NCBI RefSeq assembly: GCF_040513375.1
Contig: NZ_JBEVTG010000005.1
Location: forward strand, 11,325 to 75,324
DNA: 64,000 bases
Origin: Flagellimonas_B algarum
Lineage (GTDB): Bacteria; Bacteroidota; Bacteroidia; Flavobacteriales; Flavobacteriaceae
Reading direction: 5' to 3'
A program made the translations under genes and the position numbers. The notes beneath the pieces were generated by a model. The model had not been told where the DNA came from. It was given only the letters and a program-made list of their open reading frames with translations, and did no database searches. Shown here piece after piece: positions 1 to 7,757 of this stretch. Numbering within the stretch: position 1 is the stretch's first letter; every line of letters starts with the position of its first letter.

Positions 1-987
1 GGCAAGGGTACCGAAAACCCGGTCGAAGAAGATGTAAATAAAGGCCACACCGATCCCGAAAGCCAGATTGACCCCCATACCGCCCCGGCGTTTGACCGAT
101 GAAACGGCCACAGCGATGATCGTCAAGATAAAGGCTGCGATCGGTAGTGCCCAACGTTTGTACTTGACCAAAACATAGGTGTTGATATTCGAGGCCCCTT
201 TGCGTTTTTGGTCTTCAATGAACTCGTTCAATTCGAAAAGGTTTTTGGTATCAGCGATATAGGAAACCGGCGTCAGGTCACCTATTTGAAAACTGAATAC
301 AGTATCCAAACGTCGTTTGGTCTCTACCCATTCATCGCCATCCCTGATCGTGCGTTTGGCATAGCTGGTCAGCCTATAGATACTGTCCTTCTCGATCCAA
401 CGGATATTGGCAGCGGAAAGCTTATACTCCAATTGATCGTCATCACCGAAATGCTCGTAAGTAAAATTGTAGCCGATTTGCCGGTTGGGTTCGAAACTGC
501 TCACGTAGATATAATCCTTCTCGTTGAGCTGATTGAAAATATTTTCGGTCTGGCGGTCCGCTTTATGTTTTTTGAAGTATTTGTACTCGAATTCGTTATA
601 CCCGATACTCGCATTGGGAACGATGAACATCCCCATCATAAAGATCAAGATAGCGACCAATGACGCTCCGATCATATAAGGCCGCAAGAACCTCCAATAG
701 GAAACCCCCGAACTCAATATGGCAACGATCTCGGTGTTGCCCGCCAGTTTGGAAGTAAAGAAAATGATGGATAAGAACAGGAATATCGGAAGTAGTAGGT
801 TTCCAATGACCAAGGTGAAATTGCCGTAGAACACGATGACCTCTGCCAATGGGGCCTCGTTATCGATGATCTTTCCGATCTTTTCGGCCAAGTTGGCCAT
901 AATACCGATAGGAACGAACAACAGCAACATGCCCATGAAGGTCACGATATACCTCTTTAATATGTAGCGGTCGAGTATGGTCAGCAT
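1..987 (-). CDS. LptF/LptG-family permease, 3' part missing
   Basis: Inner-membrane permease subunit of the lipopolysaccharide export (Lpt) ABC transporter. I translated it from position 987 (ATG) to the window edge: 329 residues with no stop, so the C-terminus lies outside. It starts MLTILDRYILKRYI, typical of YjgP/YjgQ proteins, then shows hydrophobic segments near residues 12-32, 55-78 and 100-122, a long hydrophilic periplasmic part, and further membrane segments near 290-325. Its ATG overlaps the tgt stop (TAATG), so the two are probably cotranscribed. Whether it is LptF or LptG cannot be decided here. Confidence 0.85.
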   Translation of the reverse strand, partial: MLTILDRYILKRYIVTFMGMLLLFVPIGIMANLAEKIGKIIDNEAPLAEVIVFYGNFTLVIGNLLLPIFLFLSIIFFTSKLAGNTEIVAILSSGVSYWRFLRPYMIGASLVAILIFMMGMFIVPNASIGYNEFEYKYFKKHKADRQTENIFNQLNEKDYIYVSSFEPNRQIGYNFTYEHFGDDDQLEYKLSAANIRWIEKDSIYRLTSYAKRTIRDGDEWVETKRRLDTVFSFQIGDLTPVSYIADTKNLFELNEFIEDQKRKGASNINTYVLVKYKRWALPIAAFILTIIAVAVSSVKRRGGMGVNLAFGIGVAFIYIFFDRVFGTLA

Positions 988-2123
988 TACAGTCGCTTGT
1001 TCATTTGATTGACCATTTTATTTTTCCATTGCAAATAGTCCCCTGCAATAATATGCTCACGGGCGGTTCGCACCAACCAAAGATAAAACCCTAGATTGTG
1101 AATCGTAGCGATTTGTTTGCCTAGATATTCATTCGCAGCGAACAAATGGCGCAAGTAAGCCTTGGAGTATTCGGTATCGACATAGGTAATGCCCATTTCA
1201 TCGATCGGTGAAAAATCGGCCTCCCATTTTTTGTTCTTGATATTGATCGTTCCGTGTGCCGTGAACAACATGCCGTTTCTCGCATTTCGGGTCGGCATGA
1301 CACAGTCGAACATATCCACCCCAAGGGCGATATTTTCCAAAATATTGATCGGGGTACCCACGCCCATCAAGTATCGCGGTTTATCGAAGGGAAGGATATC
1401 GCAGACCACTTCGGCCATGGCGTACATTTCTTCGGCCGGTTCACCAACCGACAAGCCCCCTATGGCATTACCCACGGCATCGACATTGGCGATGTACTCT
1501 GCCGATTGCTTGCGCAAATCGGTATAAACGGAACCTTGTACGATGGGGAAAAACGCTTGGGAGTGCCCATACTTTTCAGGCACTTTTTTTAGATGTTCCA
1601 TACATCGTTCGAGCCAACGATGGGTCATATGCATGGATCGCTTGGCATATTCGTAATCGCATGGGTATGGGGTACATTCATCAAAAGCCATGATGATATC
1701 GGCCCCGATCTCGCGTTGAATTTCCATGACCCGTTCCGGACTGAAGAAATGCTTTGAACCATCGATATGCGACTTGAAATTAACACCCTCTTCCTTGATC
1801 TTACGGGTTCCGGCCAGGCTATAGACCTGATACCCGCCGCTATCGGTGAGGATATTGCCGTTCCAGCCCATGAATTTATGCAACCCCCCTGCTTGTTCCA
1901 AAATACCGGTACCCGGTCTCAGATAAAGATGGTAGGTGTTGCCTAAGATGATATCGGGGCGTATGTCATTGCGCAGTTCCCTTTGGTGCACCCCTTTTAC
2001 CGTGGCCACAGTACCCACCGGCATGAAAATCGGGGTCTGGATCGTACCGTGATCGGTGGTGATCTCACCGGCCCGAGCTTTCGAATCGGTATCCGTATGG
2101 GTCAAATTAAATTTCAAGGCCAC
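987..2123 (-). CDS. tgt: tRNA-guanine transglycosylase, zinc-cysteine motif replaced
   Basis: Queuine/preQ1 tRNA-ribosyltransferase, which exchanges guanine 34 for a queuosine precursor in GUN anticodons. 378 aa, full family length. LTDSGGYQ (Asp94, general acid) and DMFDCVMPTRNAR (Asp270, nucleophile) are intact. The usual C-x-C-x2-C zinc ligands are absent: positions 311, 313 and 316 are Gly, Thr and Asp, while the fourth ligand His342 (IHNLGF) remains. The start is GTG at 2123. A TATATTTG box on the same strand (2142-2135) leaves only a few leader bases, so no earlier start is likely. The permease gene follows with a 1-bp overlap. queD at 58.5 kb belongs to the same pathway. Confidence 0.95.
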   Translation of the reverse strand: MALKFNLTHTDTDSKARAGEITTDHGTIQTPIFMPVGTVATVKGVHQRELRNDIRPDIILGNTYHLYLRPGTGILEQAGGLHKFMGWNGNILTDSGGYQVYSLAGTRKIKEEGVNFKSHIDGSKHFFSPERVMEIQREIGADIIMAFDECTPYPCDYEYAKRSMHMTHRWLERCMEHLKKVPEKYGHSQAFFPIVQGSVYTDLRKQSAEYIANVDAVGNAIGGLSVGEPAEEMYAMAEVVCDILPFDKPRYLMGVGTPINILENIALGVDMFDCVMPTRNARNGMLFTAHGTINIKNKKWEADFSPIDEMGITYVDTEYSKAYLRHLFAANEYLGKQIATIHNLGFYLWLVRTAREHIIAGDYLQWKNKMVNQMNKRL

Positions 2124-2221
2124 ATTTTAACGGGCAAATATAGGCAACTCTTCAGCTTGCGGTACTTAACAAAAGAATAAACTTTGTTCGAAAAGCATTT
2201 CGCAAAATATTGGCCATCGGT

Positions 2222-2252
2222 TTGCTCAGGACAAGGATTGCGATTACTTTTG
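2222..2252 (+). promoter_or_regulatory. Bacteroidota-type promoter for transketolase genes
   Basis: TTG at 2222-2224, a 20-bp spacer, then TACTTTTG at 2245-2252, matching the TTG/TAnnTTTG consensus of the Bacteroidota housekeeping sigma factor. Transcription would begin near 2258, just ahead of the ATG at 2274. This rules out the longer reading frame that opens with TTG at 2184. Confidence 0.7.
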
Positions 2253-2273
2253 AACGAATTAAAACCAGCACCT

Positions 2274-3119
2274 ATGGCAGATATAAAGGAATTGGAACAT
2301 CTTGTGGTTCAAGTCAGAAGGGATATCCTTCGGATGGTCCATAAAGTGAATTCGGGCCACCCTGGCGGCTCTTTGGGTTGTACGGAGTTTTTCGTTACCC
2401 TGTACAACGAAATCATGGAACTCAAGGAAGGCTTTGACATGGATGGGATCAATGAGGATGTATTTTTCCTTTCAAACGGACATATTTCGCCTGTATTCTA
2501 TAGCGTTTTGGCCCGAAGGGGTTATTTCCCAATCGAGGAACTCAATACGTTTCGTTTGATCGATTCCCGTTTGCAAGGGCACCCGACAACACATGAAGGG
2601 CTCCCTGGTGTACGTATTGCTTCAGGTTCTCTAGGTCAAGGGATGTCCGTGGCCATCGGAACCGCCCTGGCCAAAAAGTTGAATGGTGATTCGCATTTGG
2701 TCTACAGCCTACATGGTGATGGTGAATTGCAGGAAGGCCAGAATTGGGAAGCCATTATGTATGCGGCCGGTAATAAAGTGGATAACCTGATCGCCACTGT
2801 TGACCGTAATGGCCAACAGATCGACGGTGCTACTGAAGACGTATTGCCCTTGGGTGACGTTGCTGAAAAATTCAGGGTCTTCGGTTGGGACGTGCTCGAA
2901 ATTGAGAACGGTAATGACCTTGGCCAAGTTATCGCAGGATTGAACGAAGCCAAAAGCCGCACCGGCAAAGGAAAACCGATTTGCGTGGTCATGACCACCG
3001 AAATGGGCAATGGCGTCGATTTCATGATGCACACCCATGCCTGGCATGGAAAAGCCCCGAGCGACGAACAGCTCGAGAACGCTTTGGCACAAAACCCAGA
3101 AACACTTGGGGATTATTAA
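2274..3119 (+). CDS. transketolase, N-terminal (TPP-binding) subunit
   Basis: Half of a two-polypeptide transketolase of the non-oxidative pentose phosphate pathway. 281 aa. SGHPGGS (27-33) and the thiamine-diphosphate motif running from GDG (148-150) to DRN (177-179) are present, with GSLGQG at about 118-123. It carries only the pyrophosphate-binding domain; the pyrimidine-binding and C-terminal domains are in the next gene, 42 bp downstream. The start was set by the promoter at 2222-2252 and by the family start MADIKELE. Confidence 0.93.
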   Translation: MADIKELEHLVVQVRRDILRMVHKVNSGHPGGSLGCTEFFVTLYNEIMELKEGFDMDGINEDVFFLSNGHISPVFYSVLARRGYFPIEELNTFRLIDSRLQGHPTTHEGLPGVRIASGSLGQGMSVAIGTALAKKLNGDSHLVYSLHGDGELQEGQNWEAIMYAAGNKVDNLIATVDRNGQQIDGATEDVLPLGDVAEKFRVFGWDVLEIENGNDLGQVIAGLNEAKSRTGKGKPICVVMTTEMGNGVDFMMHTHAWHGKAPSDEQLENALAQNPETLGDY

Positions 3120-3161
3120 TTCCCCAATGCAATCCATTCATTAAAAGCAATACCGACACAG

Positions 3162-4115
3162 ATGACAAAATATATCGATCAAGGGAAGCAGGATACCCGA
3201 AGCGGATTCGGGGCAGGAATGACCGAATTAGGACGCACCAATCCGAACGTAGTGACACTTTGTGCCGATCTAGTGGGCTCATTGAAAATCGAAACCTTCA
3301 TTAAGGAAAACCCAGAGCGCTTTTTCCAAGTAGGGATCGCCGAGGCCAATATGATGGGTATCGCAGCCGGTCTTACGATCGGGGGCAAGATTCCGTTCAC
3401 GGGCACCTTCGCCAACTTTTCGACCGGTCGGGTCTACGACCAGATCCGACAATCCATCGCGTATTCGGACAAGAACGTCAAAATATGTGCTTCGCATGCC
3501 GGGATCACCCTAGGTGAGGATGGGGCGACCCACCAAATCCTTGAAGATATCGGGCTTATGAAAATGTTGCCCGGTATGACTGTCATCAACCCCTGTGATT
3601 TTAATCAAACCAAGGCCGCTACCATTGCCATTGCCGAACACCACGGCCCGGTTTACCTGCGTTTCGGAAGACCTAAGGTGGCGAATTTCACCCCTGTCGA
3701 TCAACAATTCGAAATCGGTAAGGCCGTGCTACTGAACGAGGGAAGCGATGTCACGATCATAGCCACCGGTCATTTGGTCTGGCAATCGTTGATCGCTGCC
3801 GAAAATCTGGAAAAACAAGGAATTTCAGCAGAGATCATCAACATCCATACGATCAAACCCTTGGATTCGGAAGCCATTTTGGCGTCGGTACGCAAGACCG
3901 GCTGTGTCGTCACTGCCGAAGAACACAATTACCTCGGTGGCTTGGGCGAAAGTGTCGCACGGACCTTAGTCGAACACCACCCGACCCCGCAAGAATTCGT
4001 AGCCACCCAAGATACTTTTGGTGAAAGCGGGACCCCAGATCAATTGATGGACAAATACGGCTTGAACAATAAAGCCATCGAAGCCGCCGTTTTAAAAGTG
4101 TTGGAGCGCAAATAG
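3162..4115 (+). CDS. transketolase, C-terminal (Pyr and C domains) subunit
   Basis: Partner of the preceding gene. 317 aa, beginning with the Pyr domain (RSGFGAGMTELGRTNPNVVT), continuing with GEDGATHQ, and ending with the transketolase C domain from about residue 190. Separate ATG starts and a 42-bp gap show two true genes rather than a frameshift. The split arrangement is known in many bacteria and archaea. Confidence 0.93.
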   Translation: MTKYIDQGKQDTRSGFGAGMTELGRTNPNVVTLCADLVGSLKIETFIKENPERFFQVGIAEANMMGIAAGLTIGGKIPFTGTFANFSTGRVYDQIRQSIAYSDKNVKICASHAGITLGEDGATHQILEDIGLMKMLPGMTVINPCDFNQTKAATIAIAEHHGPVYLRFGRPKVANFTPVDQQFEIGKAVLLNEGSDVTIIATGHLVWQSLIAAENLEKQGISAEIINIHTIKPLDSEAILASVRKTGCVVTAEEHNYLGGLGESVARTLVEHHPTPQEFVATQDTFGESGTPDQLMDKYGLNNKAIEAAVLKVLERK

Positions 4116-4171
4116 CATTTTGGTATCGTCTTTGATACCTACTCCAGCATAATCATTAAACGAAACACAAA

Positions 4172-4783
4172 ATGAAAAAAGCACTTCTTATTTGTGCAGT
4201 CGCTTTATGCAGCACTGCCGTCTTCGCACAGAGTGGAACCGGATGGGGAATCAAAGCCGGACTCAGTTACAATCAAAACGGGGATTTAATCGGAACGGTC
4301 GGCGATGCCGGACAAAACATCATTGAAGGTGCCGAGGGAAAAGCCGGTTACCATGTCGGTATTTTCGGGAAACTCGATTTTCCGAAGCTCTACCTACGGC
4401 CTGAATTGGTTTTTACCAAGACCCAGAGTAGCTATTCGGTCAATGGGACCTCCAGCGATTACGATGTGTCGAAACTCGATTTACCGGTATTGTTAGGGTA
4501 CAAGATCATCGGCCCGTTGCATATTTTCGCCGGACCCGCCTTTCAGTACACACTGAGCAACGACCTCAGCGATTTACAAGTGGAGGATGTGGAAAACGAT
4601 TTCACCGTCGGCTTGAATGCGGGTGTCGGGGTCAATCTGGGTAGATTGGGCTTCGATGTGCGTTACGAAAGGGGCTTCTCTGAGAATGAGGCGAACTTCA
4701 TCGGCAATAACATTACCGATATCTCAGGACGTGTCGACTCAAGACCGTCCCAAGTCATCTTCAGTGCGTCTTTACGCCTATAA
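4172..4783 (+). CDS. secreted outer-membrane beta-barrel (porin-family) protein
   Basis: 203 aa with a signal peptide (MKKALLICAVALCSTAVFA, cleavage near 19-20). The rest alternates polar and hydrophobic residues in short strands, with GWGIKAGLSYNQNG at the N-terminus and a strand ending in Leu (IFSASLRL), as in PF13568-type small barrels common in Bacteroidota. Substrate and function are unknown. It lies 56 bp after the transketolase genes and ends before a strong terminator, so it may be the last gene of that transcript. Confidence 0.8.
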   Translation: MKKALLICAVALCSTAVFAQSGTGWGIKAGLSYNQNGDLIGTVGDAGQNIIEGAEGKAGYHVGIFGKLDFPKLYLRPELVFTKTQSSYSVNGTSSDYDVSKLDLPVLLGYKIIGPLHIFAGPAFQYTLSNDLSDLQVEDVENDFTVGLNAGVGVNLGRLGFDVRYERGFSENEANFIGNNITDISGRVDSRPSQVIFSASLRL

Positions 4784-4805
4784 GGATTAACGAAATGAAA
4801 TTTGG

Positions 4806-4841
4806 AAAGGTCTTGATCTTCGCGATCAAGGCCTTTTTTTT
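4806..4841 (+). terminator. intrinsic terminator after the barrel protein gene
   Basis: Stem AAAGGTCTTGATC (4806-4818), loop TTCGC, complementary arm GATCAAGGCCTTT (4824-4836), then a T-run. It overlaps the last bases of the convergent FKBP gene; the A-rich 5' side is less good as a terminator for the minus strand. Confidence 0.85.
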
Positions 4842-5808
4842 AGCTATTGTCCTTATCCAAGTAATCGGGGATACCATCGCCATCGGTATCCGGAAAGGTG
4901 ATCTCACCGGTGACCTCATCCACAATGATCTCATCCCGGGTCAAGGTACCGTCATCGTCGTCGTCGATATCCAGAAAATTCACTGCTAAAGGAAAGCCTG
5001 CGTTTTCTTCGTCTTCTTGGTCGGTATTGTCATCGTACAAATAGCCGTTTCCGTTCAAGTCTTCTTGGATAGAAGGAATACCGTCTTGGTCGTGGTCGGC
5101 GGCCACCATGGTCAACAATCCGATTTCAAAAACAAGCGGACTGTAGGCCGGAATTACGGCTTGCCCAGCATTGAAAAACCCTAGACCTGAAGGAAGGAAC
5201 ATAATACCGACGCCAAAACCATCAACCGAAAACGTACCATCGGGATTGATTACCGCGTTACCACCGGTCTTGAAATTAGGAATGGCTTCCGAAAATCCCC
5301 TAGCACCTTGTAAAGGGGCCTGGATCCTTGCCAAATCGAACCAAATACCGGTATTCTCCGCGCCGTCGAAGGTCGTTCCGTCCAACAACCTTCCTTGGTA
5401 TTGCACGAAGGCCGAATCGGCCACCGAAATATTTGAACCGATCCCTTCACGGGCTTCCAGATAATAATACGTATGTGGGATGTCGATCTCGCCGTCACCC
5501 AAACCGAATTCGAAACTGGAAACATTGATCACTGCAGAGGAAACCTGCTGTGAAAGGGGGGTCTTATCAGAATTTTCACCGGCAATGGTATCAATTCGAA
5601 TCTTAAAATCGAACCCTGCTGGTGGATTATCGAATTCTTCGTAGTTGTAAAAATGCGATTGCAGATATTCCAAAATCTCCTCATCGTTCTCGGGCTCTAC
5701 TTCGGCCAGTAGCCTTGGAGGAACGAGTTCCCCGCCCAATCCGTCATCATCATTGCTACAACCGGCCATCAATAAGAGTGCGAAAAGCACCACAGTCATT
5801 CGATACAT
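4840..5808 (-). CDS. FKBP-type peptidyl-prolyl isomerase lipoprotein with Ca-binding tail
   Basis: Predicted envelope prolyl isomerase. 322 aa from ATG 5808 (the frame opens one codon earlier with TTG). Lipobox LLMAGC, with Cys at about 16, followed by SNDDDGLGGE, a Bacteroidota lipoprotein export-like acidic run. The FKBP core spans about residues 110-240 (VQYQGRLLDGTTFDGAEN, then GARGFSEAIPNFKTGG). The tail from about 240 is built of thrombospondin type 3-like calcium motifs (DHDQDGIPSIQEDLNGNG; DTDGDGIPDYLD). An FKBP joined to such a tail resembles the Gld/T9SS-associated FKBP lipoproteins in general form, but I cannot name it. Confidence 0.88.
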   Translation of the reverse strand: MYRMTVVLFALLLMAGCSNDDDGLGGELVPPRLLAEVEPENDEEILEYLQSHFYNYEEFDNPPAGFDFKIRIDTIAGENSDKTPLSQQVSSAVINVSSFEFGLGDGEIDIPHTYYYLEAREGIGSNISVADSAFVQYQGRLLDGTTFDGAENTGIWFDLARIQAPLQGARGFSEAIPNFKTGGNAVINPDGTFSVDGFGVGIMFLPSGLGFFNAGQAVIPAYSPLVFEIGLLTMVAADHDQDGIPSIQEDLNGNGYLYDDNTDQEDEENAGFPLAVNFLDIDDDDDGTLTRDEIIVDEVTGEITFPDTDGDGIPDYLDKDNS

Positions 5809-5890
5809 CAACCTAGATTTACCATTAAGCGCGCAAGATACAATTTTCCCCTATTTTTGGATTTCACCTTAACAAAGATTTGCATAGCCC

Positions 5891-6262
5891 ATGCGGATAG
5901 ATAAATACCTTTGGAGCGTTCGCTATTTCAAAACCCGTAATTTGGCCACCAATGCCTGTAAAAACGGTCATGTTAAGGTCAATGGGGCAACGGTCAAACC
6001 TTCTCGTGAGGTGTACCCAACAGACACTATCGTAGTGCGCAAACAGCAGATCAATTACCAACTTGAGGTATTGGCGACCCCCGCAAGCAGGGTCGGTGCG
6101 AAATTGGTCGATATGTATCGCAAGGATACCACCCCGAAAGAAGCGTTCGAACACAGTGATCTGCTCAAATACGCGAAAGACCACTACCGCAAAAAAGGGC
6201 TGGGCCGACCTACGAAGAAAGATCGGCGTGATATCGATGACTACTTGGACGAATCCGAATGA
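5891..6262 (+). CDS. S4-domain RNA-binding protein (Hsp15-like)
   Basis: 123 aa, full length for the Hsp15/HslR family, which binds free 50S subunits carrying nascent chains. The S4 domain occupies residues 1-65 (MRIDKYLWSVRYFKTRNLAT, then GHVKVNGATVKPSREV). The tail is basic (YRKKGLGRPTKKDRRD). ATG 5891 starts the S4 domain at residue 1, as in the family. It reads divergently from the FKBP gene with an 82-bp gap. Confidence 0.9.
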   Translation: MRIDKYLWSVRYFKTRNLATNACKNGHVKVNGATVKPSREVYPTDTIVVRKQQINYQLEVLATPASRVGAKLVDMYRKDTTPKEAFEHSDLLKYAKDHYRKKGLGRPTKKDRRDIDDYLDESE

Positions 6263-6292
6263 TCTGCGTTATATTTGTGAAAACTCCGAGCT

Positions 6293-6790
6293 ATGGGACA
6301 CCAGATCCTCGCCCACGACGAAATCCAACATAAGGTCAGACGCATTGCCTATCAGATCTATGAAGCCAATGTGGAGGAAGAAGAGATCATCATTGCGGGT
6401 GTCGTTGGCGGCGGGTTGAGTTTCGCCAAAAAAATCAACACCGTACTACGGCGTATTACCGCGGCGAAAATCACCTTGTGTAAAGTTCGGATGGATAAAG
6501 CGGACCCGCTGACCAGCGGAGTAGACACCTCGCTTGCACCTGAAGCCTATCGCAATAAATCAGTGGTCATCGTCGACGATGTCCTCAATTCGGGGTCGAC
6601 CTTGATCTATGGGGTACACCATTTTCTAAAGACCCCGTTAAAGCAGCTAAAAACAGCGGTTTTGGTGAATCGGAACCATAAACGATATCCGGTGAAGGCC
6701 GATTACAAAGGCCTGTCTTTATCGACTTCTTTGAACGAACATATCCGGGTGGTGTTCGAAACCAACAACGACGGGGTATTCCTAGATTAA
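6293..6790 (+). CDS. phosphoribosyltransferase-family protein (PyrR-like)
   Basis: 165 aa type I PRTase fold. The PRPP loop VVIVDDVLNSGST covers residues 91-103; an early GVVGGGLSFAKKI loop (36-48) fits the PPi-binding site. It may be a PyrR-like regulator/uracil PRTase or an orphan PRTase; the substrate hood gives no clear answer. It sits 30 bp after the S4 gene and overlaps the convergent aroK by 9 bp. Confidence 0.82.
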   Translation: MGHQILAHDEIQHKVRRIAYQIYEANVEEEEIIIAGVVGGGLSFAKKINTVLRRITAAKITLCKVRMDKADPLTSGVDTSLAPEAYRNKSVVIVDDVLNSGSTLIYGVHHFLKTPLKQLKTAVLVNRNHKRYPVKADYKGLSLSTSLNEHIRVVFETNNDGVFLD

Positions 6791-7297
6791 GGTCGCTTCG
6801 ATTTCGGCAACCGTCTCCGAAACGGATTTACCCGAGCACGCAATGATTTTTCCGGCCCGATTGTAATAGGGTGAACGCTCAAAGAGGTGCTTCCCTACGA
6901 ATTCCGGTAGTTCTTCGGCGGCTAAAGAAGCTACGAGCGGTCGACTGTCTTTTTCATTATGAATGCGGTCGACCAGCTCGGAAATAGGCAATTTTAGATA
7001 AAAGGAAGCGACATCCGGAGCCAAAATAGCTTCCATATTGGTCCCATAGCAGGGGGTACCGCCTCCCAACGACAGTACGAAGGCTGACTTTGAACCGATG
7101 ACATCCCGCAGTACTTCACTTTCTTTTCGTCGAAAATAGATTTCACCCTTCTTTTCAAACAGCTCGGGAATGGACATCCCCGACGCCTTTTCAATTTCCG
7201 TATCGAGATCGAAAAAAGGAAGTCCCCGCTTTTCAGCAAGTGCTTTCCCGATGGTCGACTTCCCACTGGCCATATATCCCAGCAAAACGATTTTCAT
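6782..7297 (-). CDS. aroK: shikimate kinase
   Basis: Phosphorylates shikimate in the chorismate pathway. 171 aa, the usual length. Walker A GYMASGKST (7-15), DLDTEIE with the shikimate-binding Asp (31-37), RRKESE (57-62) and GGGTPC (about 78-83) are all present. ATG 7297. It stands alone on the minus strand, back to back with the tRNA promoter region. Confidence 0.95.
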   Translation of the reverse strand: MKIVLLGYMASGKSTIGKALAEKRGLPFFDLDTEIEKASGMSIPELFEKKGEIYFRRKESEVLRDVIGSKSAFVLSLGGGTPCYGTNMEAILAPDVASFYLKLPISELVDRIHNEKDSRPLVASLAAEELPEFVGKHLFERSPYYNRAGKIIACSGKSVSETVAEIEATLI

Positions 7298-7346
7298 AAA
7301 CTGTTGTTTCGAATCTTAAAAAAGACAAATTTATTATTAATTCAAC

Positions 7347-7376
7347 TTGATAAATTAATTATTGATCGTATATTTG
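7347..7376 (+). promoter_or_regulatory. promoter of the tRNA-Lys/tRNA-Leu unit
   Basis: TTG at 7347-7349, a 19-bp spacer and TATATTTG at 7369-7376 form a near-perfect Bacteroidota promoter. Initiation near 7383 would leave about 33 bases of leader before tRNA-Lys. Confidence 0.72.
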
Positions 7377-7415
7377 CAGCCGCTTTAGATGATTTGTCAT
7401 CGCAAAGTGGGGATA

Positions 7416-7488
7416 GACCTGATAGCTCAGTTGGTAGAGCATCTCCCTTTTAAGGAGAGGGTCCTGGGTTCGAGCCCCAGTCAGGTCA
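7416..7488 (+). tRNA. tRNA-Lys (anticodon TTT)
   Basis: 73 nt. Acceptor arms GACCTGA (7416-7422) and TCAGGTC (7481-7487) pair perfectly. Anticodon stem TCTCC/GGAGA encloses CTTTTAA with anticodon TTT at 7449-7451. The T-arm reads CTGGG-TTCGAGC-CCCAG. CCA is not encoded. Confidence 0.97.
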
Positions 7489-7489
7489 C

Positions 7490-7520
7490 AAAAAGTTAAG
7501 CTCCCAGCTTAACTTTTTTT
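7490..7520 (+). terminator. terminator-like hairpin between the two tRNAs
   Basis: AAAAAGTTAAGCT (7490-7502), loop CCC, AGCTTAACTTTTT (7506-7518), followed by more T. A 13-bp perfect stem with a T tail directly after tRNA-Lys. It could end the tRNA-Lys transcript or be read through to tRNA-Leu. Confidence 0.75.
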
Positions 7521-7541
7521 GTTTACATTCATAAAATTAAT

Positions 7542-7625
7542 GCCCACGTGGTGGAATTGGTAGACACGCTACCTTGAGGGGGTAGTGGGAGCAATCCCGT
7601 GGAAGTTCGAATCTTCTCGTGGGCA
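7542..7625 (+). tRNA. tRNA-Leu (anticodon GAG)
   Basis: 84 nt class II tRNA. Acceptor GCCCACG (7542-7548) pairs with CGTGGGC (7618-7624). Anticodon stem CTACC/GGTAG holds TTGAGGG with anticodon GAG at 7576-7578. The long variable arm TGGGAGCAATCCCG fits leucine. CCA is not encoded. Confidence 0.97.
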
Positions 7626-7652
7626 CATCCACTTTACATTTTCCGTTTTTTC

Positions 7653-7672
7653 AGCACCCTTAGGTGCTTCCT
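7653..7672 (+). terminator. short hairpin after tRNA-Leu, possible terminator
   Basis: AGCACC (7653-7658), loop CTTA, GGTGCT (7663-7668), then TTCCTT. A short stem with a poor T-run, but well placed between tRNA-Leu and the carotenoid promoter. Confidence 0.45.
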
Positions 7673-7690
7673 TAGCCCAGAAATGCAAAT

Positions 7691-7742
7691 TTTAACTGTT
7701 GGTTAAGGCGTTCGTATTGTTAAAATTGTAAATTTGTTTAAC
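7691..7742 (+). promoter_or_regulatory. -7 box and repeated half-sites ahead of the carotenoid operon
   Basis: TAAATTTG at 7729-7736 matches the TAnnTTTG -7 element and would start RNA near 7743, 15 bases before the regulator's ATG. Four TTAAC/GTTAA half-sites crowd around it: TTTAAC 7691-7696 and GTTAAG 7702-7707 form one inverted repeat; GTTAAA 7719-7724 and TTTAAC 7737-7742 form another that brackets the -7 box. This is a plausible autoregulatory operator of the MerR-type protein. No good -33 TTG is present, which suits a regulated promoter. Confidence 0.5.
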
Positions 7743-7757
7743 GATTCTATTGAAAAA

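Noticed and set aside
208..663. 151-codon plus-strand frame
   Set aside because: It lies antisense to the LptF/G permease, whose translation across the region shows a typical membrane protein. No family resemblance.
3120..3161. Transketolase split as a frameshift
   Set aside because: Each half has its own ATG, a stop and a 42-bp gap, and the split form is known as a normal arrangement.
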